Below are positions 36,356 to 46,397 of a stretch of 64,000 bases of DNA, one piece after another. A program made the translations under genes and the position numbers. The notes under the pieces were generated by a model that was given only the letters and a program-made list of their open reading frames with translations, was not told the DNA's origin and did no database searches. Within the stretch, counting starts at the first letter, position 1, and each line of letters starts with the position of its first letter. Source of the stretch: Pseudovibrio sp. Tun.PSC04-5.I4 (lineage in GTDB: Bacteria; Pseudomonadota; Alphaproteobacteria; Rhizobiales; Stappiaceae); NCBI RefSeq assembly GCF_900104145.1, contig NZ_FNLB01000001.1, forward strand, positions 558,001 through 622,000. Direction: 5' to 3'.

Positions 36356-36838
36356 ATGGCTCAGAAATTAAAAATAGGTCGCCGCGTCGGCGGTTGGCTC
36401 TATCTCCATCGGTCAGGTGTGGACCTTCTGCATCCAGAGGATGCAGAGCGGCTGGCACAAGCCCTCGCCCATTTGCCAGATGCACAATGGAATCTTTGCA
36501 AAATCGGCAAAGACAAGATCTCGCTCCTCCATTACGAGGCGTTTGAGGTCTCAGGTTTCCCGGTACTGCTGCACTCCATTACGTTTGACCTGAAGACAAA
36601 CGCAAATAAAGCCATCGATTATTCCAAACGCGATAACCCGCCCATCTTACATCGCAAAGAGCTTTTGTTGCCCGAAGACGACCCGAATATCCCGATGTAT
36701 GAAGCTCTCACCAAAGCAGCGGAAGGTTATGGGTTGTTTATCAATCCAGCAGGCATCGGAACCCGGCGCGCATGGGATAAACGCATATTTGAGGCTGGGT
36801 TGAAACTGGAAGGTCATGCGTTAATCAAGCTGGTTTAG
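36356..36838 (+). CDS. Stand-alone domain like the N-terminus of phosphorothioation-associated methyltransferases
   Basis: A 160-residue protein starting at MAQKLKIG. Blocks GGWLYLHRSGVDLL, NPPILHRKELLLPEDDP and IGTRRAWDKRI resemble the N-terminal region of the putative methyltransferase found beside dnd-type DNA phosphorothioation genes. The much longer methyltransferase part is absent, and no dnd/dpt gene is near. No signal peptide or membrane helix is seen. The resemblance is from memory of the family, so the call is tentative. Function unknown. Confidence 0.5.
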   Translation: MAQKLKIGRRVGGWLYLHRSGVDLLHPEDAERLAQALAHLPDAQWNLCKIGKDKISLLHYEAFEVSGFPVLLHSITFDLKTNANKAIDYSKRDNPPILHRKELLLPEDDPNIPMYEALTKAAEGYGLFINPAGIGTRRAWDKRIFEAGLKLEGHALIKLV

Positions 36839-36896
36839 GAGATGGCCAATAGGCTTTTGGTGTTTCCTCCAGCCAATATTTTCAACGAAACCCGTC

Positions 36897-37748
36897 TCAC
36901 TCAGCCAATGGGTAGTTGCGGATGAAGCGATCTGTGAAAATAAGCAGGATTATGCCGGGGATTGATGCAACTAGGGCGATGCCTGCGCCAGTTGCGTCCA
37001 ACGCGCCGCCTGAGATTTTCGCAAACAGAAGGGTCGGCAACGTAATGATTTTGCCCTGCCCGATGAAAAACGTCAGCAAAAACAGGTTGGTGGAGACCAG
37101 AAACGTGAACAATGAGCCTGCAATGACGCCCGGCAAAATCATCGGCAGCGTCACCTTGAAAAACACCTGCCTGCGGCTTGCACCCAGCACCCGGGCATGG
37201 TCTTCCGCCTCGGTTCCCTGCCCTTGGTAGACAGCAGTTAACATCCGTACCATGTAAGGTATTGTCGGGATCAAGTGAACGAGGATCACGCCTGCATAGG
37301 TTCCAGCCAAACCCAGTGTGATGAAGATCATCAGCAAAGCAATACCTATCGCAGCTTCTGGTAGAAGCAACGGCAGCGCTATCAAAAACTCCAACTGATT
37401 TTTGCCGCGAAAATCCCTTTGTGCCAACACGCGAGCAGCGGGCAAACAAATGATCAGGCACAGCAAGGTCACAACAATCCCGATGCCAAGGGTGTTAAGT
37501 GTTGCTTCCACCACGCGGGAGCTGGGGGAGAAAACATAATCCCACGCCAGTGGAAAAGGAGATCGCGTGCGCTGTTCATGCCACCACACGGTTGGCAGGA
37601 CATTTGGCCATGCCCACCGAAATGCCAGAGACTGAATGATAAGAGGTGCAAACGGTGCGATGGTGAACACTGCCATTGCAAGCACGAACAAGCGCTGCCA
37701 AGGACTTATGGCTTTGATATCTCGCAGTTTGGGGCCGTGAGCACTCAT
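36897..37748 (-). CDS. ABC importer permease (YnjC/PotC type), second subunit
   Basis: A 283-residue membrane protein with six hydrophobic segments and the EAA loop TEAEDHARVLGASRRQVFFK (about residues 170-190). Its start directly follows the stop of the first permease gene (TAG then ATG). It is the last gene of the four-gene importer operon. Confidence 0.88.
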   Translation of the reverse strand: MSAHGPKLRDIKAISPWQRLFVLAMAVFTIAPFAPLIIQSLAFRWAWPNVLPTVWWHEQRTRSPFPLAWDYVFSPSSRVVEATLNTLGIGIVVTLLCLIICLPAARVLAQRDFRGKNQLEFLIALPLLLPEAAIGIALLMIFITLGLAGTYAGVILVHLIPTIPYMVRMLTAVYQGQGTEAEDHARVLGASRRQVFFKVTLPMILPGVIAGSLFTFLVSTNLFLLTFFIGQGKIITLPTLLFAKISGGALDATGAGIALVASIPGIILLIFTDRFIRNYPLAE

Positions 37749-38669
37749 CTAAACTCTCCCCCGTGCACGTTCATATCTGCGATAACCCAGCAAATACGCC
37801 GCGAGGAATACCCCGGAAACCAGCGCTAACGAGACCACAACAGCCATGCCTTGCAACTGAAATGCGTAGTTGGCATCCTGAAAATACCGCCATGCCAGAA
37901 CAGGAAGGGTATCAGGATAACCGCCTCCAAGGATAAGCGGTGCTTCAAAGGCCCCAATGTTGAATGCAAAACAGATGAGAGAGGCTGACACAATACCGGG
38001 CATAATCTGCGGAAGAGTGACCCGCCAGAAAATCTGCTGTGTCGTCGCGCCCAGCACCATGGCCGCTTCAACCGTATCCTCGCCTTTGCGGGCAAGAACA
38101 GCAGCTAAGGTCAGCGTCATGAACGGAACTTGCTTCCAGACATAAACAGCAATGATGCCCCAACCCCAATGAGTTTTCAGAATACGCGCAAACTGTGATG
38201 GGTCGTCAATCCAGCCAACTGCTGCGGAGAACCGGGAGAGCAATCCACCGTTACCGAGCATAATCAAAGCTAGCGCGATACCAACTGTATAAGGCACCAT
38301 CAACGGCAAGCGGATGAGAGCTGCAAAAAGGCGAGAGCTTTTGAAGCGTTTTGAAAGAGCAATACTAAGAGGCACTGAAATGACGAGGCCAATCAGCGTT
38401 GCTGCAAATCCATAATAGAGCGTATAGCCCAAAGACACCCAGAATCCGGGCGAGAACCAAAGGCGCTCGAAATAAATAGTGGTTGGGAAGTCATTAATGC
38501 CGAACCAAGGTGCATAACCAAAGCTTTGCAAAACTCCCAGTAAAACGGCCCCACCAAACAAACCCACCAAAACCACAAGTAATGGCGTTACTTCTGCCAC
38601 ATCGCGCAGTGTCTGCATCCTGTTCGTCATCGCGGTCGTTTGGGTGTTGGCTGGACGTGCCTCAGGCAT
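37749..38669 (-). CDS. ABC importer permease (YnjC/PotB type), first subunit
   Basis: A 306-residue permease with six hydrophobic segments; ATG is preferred over a TTG one codon ahead. The EAA loop is EDTVEAAMVLGATTQQIFWR (about 190-210). The set resembles the E. coli YnjBCD importer and the polyamine/thiamine group; the substrate cannot be deduced. Confidence 0.88.
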   Translation of the reverse strand: MPEARPANTQTTAMTNRMQTLRDVAEVTPLLVVLVGLFGGAVLLGVLQSFGYAPWFGINDFPTTIYFERLWFSPGFWVSLGYTLYYGFAATLIGLVISVPLSIALSKRFKSSRLFAALIRLPLMVPYTVGIALALIMLGNGGLLSRFSAAVGWIDDPSQFARILKTHWGWGIIAVYVWKQVPFMTLTLAAVLARKGEDTVEAAMVLGATTQQIFWRVTLPQIMPGIVSASLICFAFNIGAFEAPLILGGGYPDTLPVLAWRYFQDANYAFQLQGMAVVVSLALVSGVFLAAYLLGYRRYERARGRV

Positions 38670-38692
38670 CAATATTCATTTCATTGAGAGAG

Positions 38693-38718
38693 GCAGATGG
38701 CAGTGCACCGCCATCTGC
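38693..38718 (-). other. Intercistronic hairpin between binding protein and permease genes
   Basis: A perfect 9-bp stem (38693-38701 with 38710-38718) in the space between the binding-protein and permease genes. No U-tract follows on the minus strand, so mRNA protection is more likely than full termination. Confidence 0.55.
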
Positions 38719-38729
38719 GTAATCCAGAG

Positions 38730-40097
38730 TTAGTTGTTCAGCTCACCTGAAAATTCGGCAATGATATCAGCAAGCGGTTTATCTTCTTTGCGCTCAATAA
38801 CGGCCAGCCAGGTCGCCTCAATCACATCAACAAGGCTTGCGTTTGTGTCAGGTGCAATGTTGTCGTCAAAGTCTTGCTGAGTCACGCCATAATGCGGTGG
38901 TGCTGCGGCTTCCACAACGGCGTTTTCCTCTGCAGTTAAGCGCCATAGATCCAGCCCAACCGGCATTCCTGCTGTCTTCAACATGGAGGCCTGCGCTTCC
39001 ATGGAGGAGAAGTAATTAATAGCAACAAGAGCTGCAGCCGGGTTCGGGCTGTTCAACGGCACGGCAAGGTAGTTCTTGTTTTTGATCATGTTGCCAGTCG
39101 GGAAGATCATCTCTTCTGCCTGTTCAGGATAAGCACCTGTGATCAAACCATTGTGGTTGCCAAACACGCCAAACTTACAGCTGAAATTGACCTCCGAGTT
39201 GAGGAACAGATTGTCCAGCTCTCCCGAGTTTTCAGCATAGCGCGGCGAACCGGAACTTCCGCCAAGCAGCAACGGCTCGAGGCTTTTTAGGTACTCAAAA
39301 CCGGGTGTCATCAGGCGAGCCAACTCCGCGCCGCCGAGCTCTTCAAAGGATTTCTGGTAGGGCTCCGCCCCAGTCCCATCTGGATTATGGGCATAAAGCA
39401 CAGACTGCACGAAGGTGTTGCCCAGATAATGAGGCGGCTTCACATAGGTGAACTTGCCCGGATTGGCTTTCAAGTAGGTCTTGAGCTGTGAAAATGTAGT
39501 GGGTGTATTTTCGACAGGAACATGAGCGCGGTTGACGGAGCACACATATTGCTCACCAGACCATGGCATTTCCTGGTAGCCGGTCTTAACGCCGAAATCG
39601 CGCAGGTTCAAAAGCGAACGGGTATCAGATTCATCCCATTCGAAGTTCATAGAATTTGGCAGGCGATTGGCAAAAGCACCCCAAAGCGCATTTTGCTGCT
39701 TTAAAGAGTAGAAGTTCTCGCCATTCACCCAAATCAGATCAACGCTACCCTGTTCCTCACCGCGTCCGGCCGCCAGTTCTGCGATCACAACATCAATGGT
39801 ATCTTTTGTTGCAGTGATGCGGACCGGATTGAGTTTTACCCCTTCGGCAGCAAGTGCTGGCTGGGCTACTTGATCCATCCACAGGTTGAGGATGTCAGAC
39901 CCACCCCAATAATAGAAATTGACGGTGCCTTGTGCACGCGCTTTGGTCGTCACATCTTCCCAACCAAGGTTGCCTTTCAAGAACTCACTGCGGAACAGGC
40001 CCGGCGCGTCTTCTGCCTGTGCAGCACCGCTCAAGCTTGCCAAGGCGAGCGTGCTTGCAAGAAGCATTTGCTGTGTGAGTGCTTTCGATCTTCCCAT
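38730..40097 (-). CDS. ABC importer substrate-binding protein (YnjB-like)
   Basis: A 455-residue periplasmic protein. The start is at MGRSKALTQQ because GGGGA precedes it; a longer frame lacks support. The Sec signal peptide ends near AAQA (residue 28). VDLIWVNGENFYSLKQQ (about 140-157) is a strong resemblance to YnjB-type binding proteins. It serves the permeases and ATPase of the same operon. The substrate is unknown. Confidence 0.85.
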   Translation of the reverse strand: MGRSKALTQQMLLASTLALASLSGAAQAEDAPGLFRSEFLKGNLGWEDVTTKARAQGTVNFYYWGGSDILNLWMDQVAQPALAAEGVKLNPVRITATKDTIDVVIAELAAGRGEEQGSVDLIWVNGENFYSLKQQNALWGAFANRLPNSMNFEWDESDTRSLLNLRDFGVKTGYQEMPWSGEQYVCSVNRAHVPVENTPTTFSQLKTYLKANPGKFTYVKPPHYLGNTFVQSVLYAHNPDGTGAEPYQKSFEELGGAELARLMTPGFEYLKSLEPLLLGGSSGSPRYAENSGELDNLFLNSEVNFSCKFGVFGNHNGLITGAYPEQAEEMIFPTGNMIKNKNYLAVPLNSPNPAAALVAINYFSSMEAQASMLKTAGMPVGLDLWRLTAEENAVVEAAAPPHYGVTQQDFDDNIAPDTNASLVDVIEATWLAVIERKEDKPLADIIAEFSGELNN

Positions 40098-40129
40098 TAA
40101 ATTTCCCCAAAGATTTCGGTAGAGCTGCT

Positions 40130-41176
40130 TTATTGCAACAGCCATATTTGTTCTGGCGGAAGGGTTACAGTAACCGCATCGCCTGTTTTTCGTTTAAGTG
40201 TAGATGCTTCTTCGACGGTCAGAGATCCCTCTCCTACCTGAAGCGTATAGCGCATCATAGCGCCAAGAAATTCTGCTCGTTTGATAAGGCCAGAAAAGAT
40301 GTTAGGCCCTACCGGAGCCAATGCATCCCCTAAAGTGATGCTCTCATATCGCACCATCGCCTTGGTGGGATCTTCTAGTTTGATGTTTGATTTAACGCTA
40401 AATTTCAAGGGCCCGAATGGGCTTTGAATATGCGAACTGGAGTGCGTGCAACATTCAAAAATATTGGAGTGCCCCATGAAGCGTGCTGTCTGCTCATTGG
40501 CTGGTTGCTGGTAGATCTCATCGGGCGCTGCCAACTGCGCAATACGCCCATCAAACATAACCGCAATCCGGTCTGCCAGATCCATCGCCTCAATTTGATC
40601 ATGCGTGACGAGCAGCGTTGTCATGCCGTATTCATCATGCAAATCACGAATAAATTGGCGCATTTCGGTGCGCAGAAGCGTGTCGAGGCTGGCCATTGGT
40701 TCATCCAAGAGCAGCACATCTGGTTTTGTCACCAGTGTGCGGGCAATAGCGACACGTTGCATTTGCCCACCAGAGAGTTGAGGAGGAAAGCGCTTGGCAA
40801 AAGCGGAAAGGCGCACAACCTCCAGCATTTCTCCAACTAACTGGTTTTGCTGTTGCAAGGGCATTCCGCGGACGGACAAACCAAATGCAACATTCTGTTC
40901 CACGGTCATGTGGGGAAATAAGCCAAAGCGTTGAGAAACAAGGCCAACCTTACGATTCTGAACAGGCAGATTGGTCACATCCCGGCCATCAAACCAAATT
41001 GAACCCGAGGTCGGCTGTTCCAATCCGCAAACCATACGCAAACTGGTGGTTTTACCGCAACCAGAGGGGCCTAGAAGAACGAGAAATTCACCACTGGACA
41101 CATCAAGATTTATCCGATCAACCGCAGGCGCGCCGGAGAATACTCTTGATACATCTTTGAGTTGAACCTTCGTCAC
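40130..41176 (-). CDS. ABC importer ATP-binding protein (PotA/YnjD type)
   Basis: A 348-residue ATPase, first gene of the operon. The start is uncertain: a GTG at 41176 has AGAGG six bases upstream, while another GTG lies at 41191. Walker A is GPSGCGKTT, the signature is LSGGQMQRVAIARTL and Walker B is LLLDEPMASLD. The C-terminal TOBE-type domain (about 240-348) places it with the PotA/MalK branch. Confidence 0.9.
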   Translation of the reverse strand: MTKVQLKDVSRVFSGAPAVDRINLDVSSGEFLVLLGPSGCGKTTSLRMVCGLEQPTSGSIWFDGRDVTNLPVQNRKVGLVSQRFGLFPHMTVEQNVAFGLSVRGMPLQQQNQLVGEMLEVVRLSAFAKRFPPQLSGGQMQRVAIARTLVTKPDVLLLDEPMASLDTLLRTEMRQFIRDLHDEYGMTTLLVTHDQIEAMDLADRIAVMFDGRIAQLAAPDEIYQQPANEQTARFMGHSNIFECCTHSSSHIQSPFGPLKFSVKSNIKLEDPTKAMVRYESITLGDALAPVGPNIFSGLIKRAEFLGAMMRYTLQVGEGSLTVEEASTLKRKTGDAVTVTLPPEQIWLLQ

Positions 41177-41191
41177 GAGGGGCCTCTTCAC

Positions 41192-41546
41192 TCATCTTGA
41201 TCGGGACTGTTAGGCCCAGTTTATTATTATAGTTTTCAAGCAATTAGGAAACCTGCACAATAACTGGAGTGATCTTCCAGAAGTACAAAGGCTCCAGTTT
41301 CCATGGGCAATTAAGTAATTTGCACACTATGCCAGCAAGTTGTTGACAGTACAGTAAAATCGGTGTGAAGTCGACGTTATGAAATGGGCAAAAAGCCTAC
41401 ACAGCTGGCATTCAATGCGTGCCGTCTTCTATTTCTTATAGCTGTATTGGCAGCAAACGAACCTCACCAATTCTAAGAGTTTTGCAAGAAGCTCATATTA
41501 CTGAATAATTTCGAACATCATTTTTGCTCAATGCGTATTTAGGGAT
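41192..41546. other. Intergenic stretch, nothing recognised
   Basis: About 355 AT-rich bases upstream of the importer operon on the minus strand. It should contain that operon's promoter. I see no gene, repeat or clear operator. Confidence 0.4.
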
Positions 41547-42446
41547 CTATGCATCAGCATTTGCAAAGGCGAACCAGAACTGTTCCGCAATTGGTTTGCT
41601 CTGTGAATAGATTTCGCGAAAAGGAGCGGGAAAGTTAGTTTTTGCAAACGCAATATCCCCTTCGTTAAAATGCTTTCGGTAAATATCTTCCACGTCCTTA
41701 GACATGACCTCTGCACGAGCCCCTTTCTTGCAATAATCAAACGCACAAGCCAGTAATTGCTTGCGGAGCCCTTTATCCTCAATCGTGGAAAGTTGAGGAA
41801 TGACCGCAAAGCCAAGATCATTCAGTCCAAGATTAACTTGCCCACGAATATCGTTAGGTTCAAGCAACTTCAGTTCATAGAATTTGTTTATATGCCCAAC
41901 GAATTCTGCAGTATCGTTCTCCATTGCCTCTTGGGGCAAGTAAGTAACTGAGATATTTTTCAACTGATCTGCCACAGCTTGCCAAGCGAACGAACTCGTC
42001 ACCGTATTGTTTGCAAAGTCATGAAAGTTAGTCCGGGCTCCGCGCCAAGCCAAACCGTGCAAGAACAAAGAAATCAGATAGTCCGTCCGCCCCTGAACTG
42101 TCACAAGTGTCTCCACCTCCACGCCAGTGCGTTGTAACCCTTCAACCAAACGCACATACCGCTTTAAATATGGATAGAAACTACCAGTGTGAAATGGCTT
42201 TCCCATCAAGCGTTCATGAGACAACCGATATGTATCTGTACCTCTCCTATAAATAGCCTCCTGAAACAGTTCAGCCAGTTGCGATGCTTTGGGTTTAATC
42301 AACCTGTTCTCATAGAGCGTCATGAATGCGCTGTTTTTGAAACTCGTCCGGTCATCAAATAGGTCAGGATGTTTGGCATAAAGCTGTTTTTGAAGCGCAG
42401 TTGTACCTGTCTTATGAGCTCCGATATGAACTAGAATTTTTTTCAT
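41547..42446 (-). CDS. Sulfotransferase-like P-loop protein
   Basis: A 299-residue protein starting at MKKILVHIG. GAHKTGTTALQ (about residues 8-18) is the PAPS-binding 5'-phosphosulfate loop of sulfotransferases. I cannot place the second (3'-phosphate) motif with confidence. Relatives act on polysaccharides, glycolipids or proteins. It is a single gene, about 27 kb from the capsule operon, so a link to capsule sulfation is only a possibility. Confidence 0.65.
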   Translation of the reverse strand: MKKILVHIGAHKTGTTALQKQLYAKHPDLFDDRTSFKNSAFMTLYENRLIKPKASQLAELFQEAIYRRGTDTYRLSHERLMGKPFHTGSFYPYLKRYVRLVEGLQRTGVEVETLVTVQGRTDYLISLFLHGLAWRGARTNFHDFANNTVTSSFAWQAVADQLKNISVTYLPQEAMENDTAEFVGHINKFYELKLLEPNDIRGQVNLGLNDLGFAVIPQLSTIEDKGLRKQLLACAFDYCKKGARAEVMSKDVEDIYRKHFNEGDIAFAKTNFPAPFREIYSQSKPIAEQFWFAFANADA

Positions 42447-42598
42447 CAGCACAGACCTTCAGAAACAAGCATCCGATCAGCCTACTTACATTTGCCTGTA
42501 CTGCTATTCCTCAATATTGGCCCCTGTAATGGAATAGAGGAGGTTCACCAGTCATCTGAACTGCGCGCAACTTACATAATAATATGCGCTTAAAGACT

Positions 42599-43081
42599 TT
42601 ACTTTGGAGCCAGTTCTTCCAGAAACTGCTCTAACTGCAAACTCCGGACTGCTGTCTGATCACCCATGCAAACTGACATGGCCAGACTGGCATGAGACCC
42701 TCCCTCATAAATCAATGCATTTGCCGAACAGGTTTCATCACGGAATTCAATCCAAGAGCGTTGCGCGGACTTCAGGCTGGATTTCACGTTAAAACTCGCC
42801 AGTTTCATAATTGCCTGATAGGCAGCATTTAAACGCTGGTCCCACACCATGTACTCTTGAACCGCACAATAGATCATGCGGTTGTTTTGGTAGCTATCAC
42901 CAATGCAGGATTGCATAGTCTCGCCGTAGCACATCATGGCGGGATAACCGCCGCCATTCTCCTCCACACATTTTGCTACAGCGCCAGCTTCCAGTTCAGT
43001 GGGGGCTTCGGTTGCGAAAATATCTGTGCCCGTCAAAACAATAAGGGAAATACACAGGAATAGTGTTTGAAGAAAATTCAT
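42599..43081 (-). CDS. LprI-like (DUF1311) secreted protein
   Basis: A 160-residue protein with a Sec signal peptide (residues 1-23, TDIFA). The segment WDQRLNAAYQAIMK, then LKSAQRSWIEFRDETC, is the signature of the lysozyme-inhibitor LprI/DUF1311 family. Several cysteines (in CVEENGG, MMCYGE, SCIGD, YCAVQ, ETCSAN and VCMGD) are probably paired in the periplasm. It may protect the wall from lysozyme, but many members have no known role. Confidence 0.8.
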   Translation of the reverse strand: MNFLQTLFLCISLIVLTGTDIFATEAPTELEAGAVAKCVEENGGGYPAMMCYGETMQSCIGDSYQNNRMIYCAVQEYMVWDQRLNAAYQAIMKLASFNVKSSLKSAQRSWIEFRDETCSANALIYEGGSHASLAMSVCMGDQTAVRSLQLEQFLEELAPK

Positions 43082-43164
43082 TGCAACCTCAAATATTACT
43101 CAATTTAATACCTTAATCGCATCGGCAATTTATTTAAACTGCCACTATTGAATGGTCTTTTGTA

Positions 43165-43986
43165 TTATCTGAATTTCGCATAGTCTTCAGGATCTATAAA
43201 CTGCTGCATTTCACTCCACAACAGCCTATTCAACAGCCGGCGCGGTAGAAGTGCTACGGCAAGTCTTATAGCCAGCGAGCTGTTCCCATAACTGATATTC
43301 GGTTGTTTCTTGGCCATACCTTTAACAATAACATTCACCAGTTTGGCAGGCGGCGTTGTTAGATATTTCGCCTTGTAAGCCTCATATTGCGCGCCATTGA
43401 CTATGTTTGTTGCTGCTCCACCTGGATAAACACCGTAAATCTCGACGGGTGTTTTATAGAACTCGACCATCAACGCCTCTGTGAATCCACGGATCGCAAA
43501 TTTTGACGCGCAGTAGTCTGAATTGTTGGGGATGCCGAGTAAGCCATAGATGCTGGAGATATTGACCAGCGCAGCTTCGCTCTGCTTAATCAGTTGCGGC
43601 AAAAACGCTTGCGTTCCGTTTACAACTCCATTGAAATTTACATTCATAGTGCGCTGAAAATCATCTGGCGCCATTGCATAAAACGGCTTGGCAGCGCCCC
43701 GTATTCCTGCATTGTTGACCACCACATGAGCGGAACCAACCAAACTTTGCACTTCTATGGCAAACCGCTGCATTTCCAACCGATCTGCCACATCAAAATC
43801 ACAAGTGAAGATCTGACAATTTGGGTATTTGGTATGGACCAGTTCATGCGTTTCCCGCAGCCGCTCAACATCGTGATCGTTGAGTGCTAGTTTCGCACCG
43901 AGGTCGGCGAATTTCATCGCAAATGCTCGGCCTATTCCAGAACCGGCACCCGTTATCACAACTGTTTTGCCTGCAAAGTCTTTCAT
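43165..43986 (-). CDS. Short-chain dehydrogenase/reductase
   Basis: A 273-residue SDR starting at the ATG preceded by GGAGAG. The cofactor motif is TGAGSGIG (about 13-20), NNAG follows at about 88-91, and the catalytic Ser-Tyr-Lys is in ISSIYG and YCASK. An aspartate after the second strand (LNDHD) suggests a preference for NAD(H). Its substrate is unknown. Confidence 0.88.
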   Translation of the reverse strand: MKDFAGKTVVITGAGSGIGRAFAMKFADLGAKLALNDHDVERLRETHELVHTKYPNCQIFTCDFDVADRLEMQRFAIEVQSLVGSAHVVVNNAGIRGAAKPFYAMAPDDFQRTMNVNFNGVVNGTQAFLPQLIKQSEAALVNISSIYGLLGIPNNSDYCASKFAIRGFTEALMVEFYKTPVEIYGVYPGGAATNIVNGAQYEAYKAKYLTTPPAKLVNVIVKGMAKKQPNISYGNSSLAIRLAVALLPRRLLNRLLWSEMQQFIDPEDYAKFR

Positions 43987-44592
43987 CACCAGCTCTCCTC
44001 AAGCCAGGAGGCAATTCTCATGCAAGTCTATCGACATTTTGCCCCTAGGGTAAGTGAGAAACGTAGCGTTACGTCCCTTCGATTTTAGGGAAAACATGCG
44101 ATATGTCACCTAAATCGGGTTTGCCCCAGCCTGGGGAAAACGCACCTTGTGCGTATTTTGGCGAATAGTTTTCGGAACGTTTTACTCGTCGAATTATCAT
44201 TTGAATACAATGAGTTAGCTCAATTTATTTCTTCATCACCCAACCTATGCTTACTTGTCTTTCAGCGTCCAAAAACCGCACAAATTGCGCAAAATTATCG
44301 CCATAATCGGGTATATCATATTGTCTTATCGGCATAAGTGTCTTAAGTTACTCTTCAATTAATTGAGGTGGCTAATAATAGCCGCCGGACTGAATTCACG
44401 AGTACGCAGAGCCTCCCAAAACATTTGCGACGTGTGTCATCAAGTTATTCTGATCACTCTCAGAAACAAAAGATGCCACGCAATTTTTGATGATCCGGAA
44501 AACCAGCTTAAAAACCCTTGCCGCACACCACGACAACTGCGTTTAAGTTTAGTTCCTCAAGATAACCGCGAGATTATAACCCGGAGACCTTG
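43987..44592. other. Divergent intergenic stretch, no gene seen
   Basis: About 600 bases between the SDR (minus strand) and the phosphate transporter homologue (plus strand). It is AT-rich with a small GC hairpin near 44124-44137 (CCCCAGCCTGGGG). No supported gene or clear operator was found. Confidence 0.4.
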
Positions 44593-46293
44593 ATGAGCAG
44601 TTTTGAAATACTTCTATACCTTGCCGCAGGTATTTCCTTGTTGTTTTGGGCAACCAGAATGATCCGGACCGGGGTAGAGCGTGCGATTGGCCAGAAGTTT
44701 CAGGGCTGGATGCAGCAGGCATCTAAAAACCGTTACACCAGTTTCACCACTGGCTTGCTTGTTTCAATTATTCTGCAAAGCGCGACAGCGACAGCCATTC
44801 TGGCTCGGGGGTTCATCAGCAAAGGCACAATTACGCTGGCCGCAGGCCTCGCAATTATGCTTGGCGCGGACCTTGGGTCCACCATGGTGGTACAGGTGTT
44901 GTCTTTAGACCTCAGCTGGCTGCTGCCCGTGTGTCTTGTGGTTGGCGGTGCTTTGTTTTCGCGCGGCAGCACGCGCACCATGCGCCAAAGTGGGCGGATC
45001 ATCATCGGCATTGGACAAATGCTGATTGCGCTTTCTTTCATCAGCATGGCTTCAACTCCATTACGTGAAAGCGGTGCCCTTCCGGTTATTCTTAACCTGT
45101 TAATTGGGGATCCGTTTATTGCTATCATCACCGCCGCTGCATTGACTTGGTTGTTGCATTCCTCTGTTGCCGTTGTGCTGATGATTATGACACTTGCAAG
45201 CACTGGTGTTTTGCCGCTGGAAGGAGCCTTGCTCTTTGTCCTCGGTGCCAACATAGGCTCAAGTATTATTCCGCTGGTTCTCACCATGAATGACAGTGCA
45301 GATGTACGCCGCGTTCCAGTGGGCAACATGATCTTCCGCGTGGCAGGTGTTTTGATCGCCCTATTGTTGATGAAGCTTGACCTTTTATCTGCTGATATGT
45401 TGGGGGCAGATCCGGCTCGTGCCATTGCAAACTTCCACAGTGGGTTCAACCTTGCAGTCGTACTGCTTGGCATTCCAACGATCAGTATAGTGGCTCGCCT
45501 GACAAAGTTGATAATTTCTGATCATGCCGGCGAGCAGTCTGATGACCTCGCGATGGAACGCCTCAGTTTGCTTGACCGAAAGTTACTGCAAACACCCGAC
45601 CTCGCCTTTAGTGCAGCCACACGCGAAATGCTGCATATGAGCGAGAAGGTTGAGGCCATGTTGCGCGGCGTGATGGTTGTTTTCCGCGAGGAAGACCCAC
45701 ATACAGCCCGACGCTTGATGAAGATGGATGATGAAATTGATGATCTTCACATATCTATCAAGGAATACCTGACAGACGTCACCACCCATTCCATGAGTGA
45801 GGTGGATTACCAGAAATATACCGAGCTAATGAACTACTGTGTTTGCCTTGAACAGATGGGTGATGTGGTACAGCGGAATTTGTTGGTTCTGGCTGAGAAG
45901 ATGTCCGGTTTGAATAAAGAATTCTCAAAGGAAGGTTGGCGGGAAATCCAAGATCTGCATGCAGCTGTTTTGCAAAACTTGCAAATCTCGCTTCGTGTGT
46001 TGATTACGCGTGACCCTGCCCTCGCACGGGATCTTGTTGCTCGCAAAGTTGTTGTCAGGGAACTGGAATATAAAAGCCGTGAAGCACACCTACGCCGGTT
46101 GACACAAAACCGGCAGTCCAGCCGCACAACAAGCTCCATTCATCTGGAAACAATTAGTGATCTCAAATACTTGAATGCACTTCTCACCACGGTAGCCTAC
46201 CCTATTGTGGAAGGGGAAGGCGAATTATTGCGTAGCCGATTGACCAATGAGGATCACGGCGAACAACCCGCATTGCGGCCAGCAAGCACCTAG
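44593..46293 (+). CDS. Na/Pi cotransporter family protein with PhoU-like domain
   Basis: A 566-residue protein starting at ATG after a GGAGA site. The N-terminal half (about 1-310) has the duplicated membrane domain of NptA-type sodium/phosphate cotransporters, with the QSATATAI and HSSVAVVLM motifs. The C-terminal half (about 345-550) is helical and PhoU-like. It probably moves phosphate with sodium and senses or regulates it through the PhoU part. It precedes the nitric oxide reductase gene on the same strand by 104 bases, with a small hairpin between. Confidence 0.85.
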   Translation: MSSFEILLYLAAGISLLFWATRMIRTGVERAIGQKFQGWMQQASKNRYTSFTTGLLVSIILQSATATAILARGFISKGTITLAAGLAIMLGADLGSTMVVQVLSLDLSWLLPVCLVVGGALFSRGSTRTMRQSGRIIIGIGQMLIALSFISMASTPLRESGALPVILNLLIGDPFIAIITAAALTWLLHSSVAVVLMIMTLASTGVLPLEGALLFVLGANIGSSIIPLVLTMNDSADVRRVPVGNMIFRVAGVLIALLLMKLDLLSADMLGADPARAIANFHSGFNLAVVLLGIPTISIVARLTKLIISDHAGEQSDDLAMERLSLLDRKLLQTPDLAFSAATREMLHMSEKVEAMLRGVMVVFREEDPHTARRLMKMDDEIDDLHISIKEYLTDVTTHSMSEVDYQKYTELMNYCVCLEQMGDVVQRNLLVLAEKMSGLNKEFSKEGWREIQDLHAAVLQNLQISLRVLITRDPALARDLVARKVVVRELEYKSREAHLRRLTQNRQSSRTTSSIHLETISDLKYLNALLTTVAYPIVEGEGELLRSRLTNEDHGEQPALRPAST

Positions 46294-46397
46294 ATCTCCT
46301 CTCCCAACATTTGGGGAGGCACGTTGGAATACAGATTGATACTCTCAATTGGAATTCCAAGCTAAGTGTTTCCTCAAAGGCCCGGAGCAGCGCCATT

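Noticed and set aside
41343..41348. A TTGACA box on the plus strand
   Set aside because: No -10 element at proper spacing, and the next gene is on the other strand.
46336..46348. A possible FNR/NnrR-type site ahead of norZ (TTGA...TCAA)
   Set aside because: The half sites are five bases apart rather than six, so the spacing does not fit.
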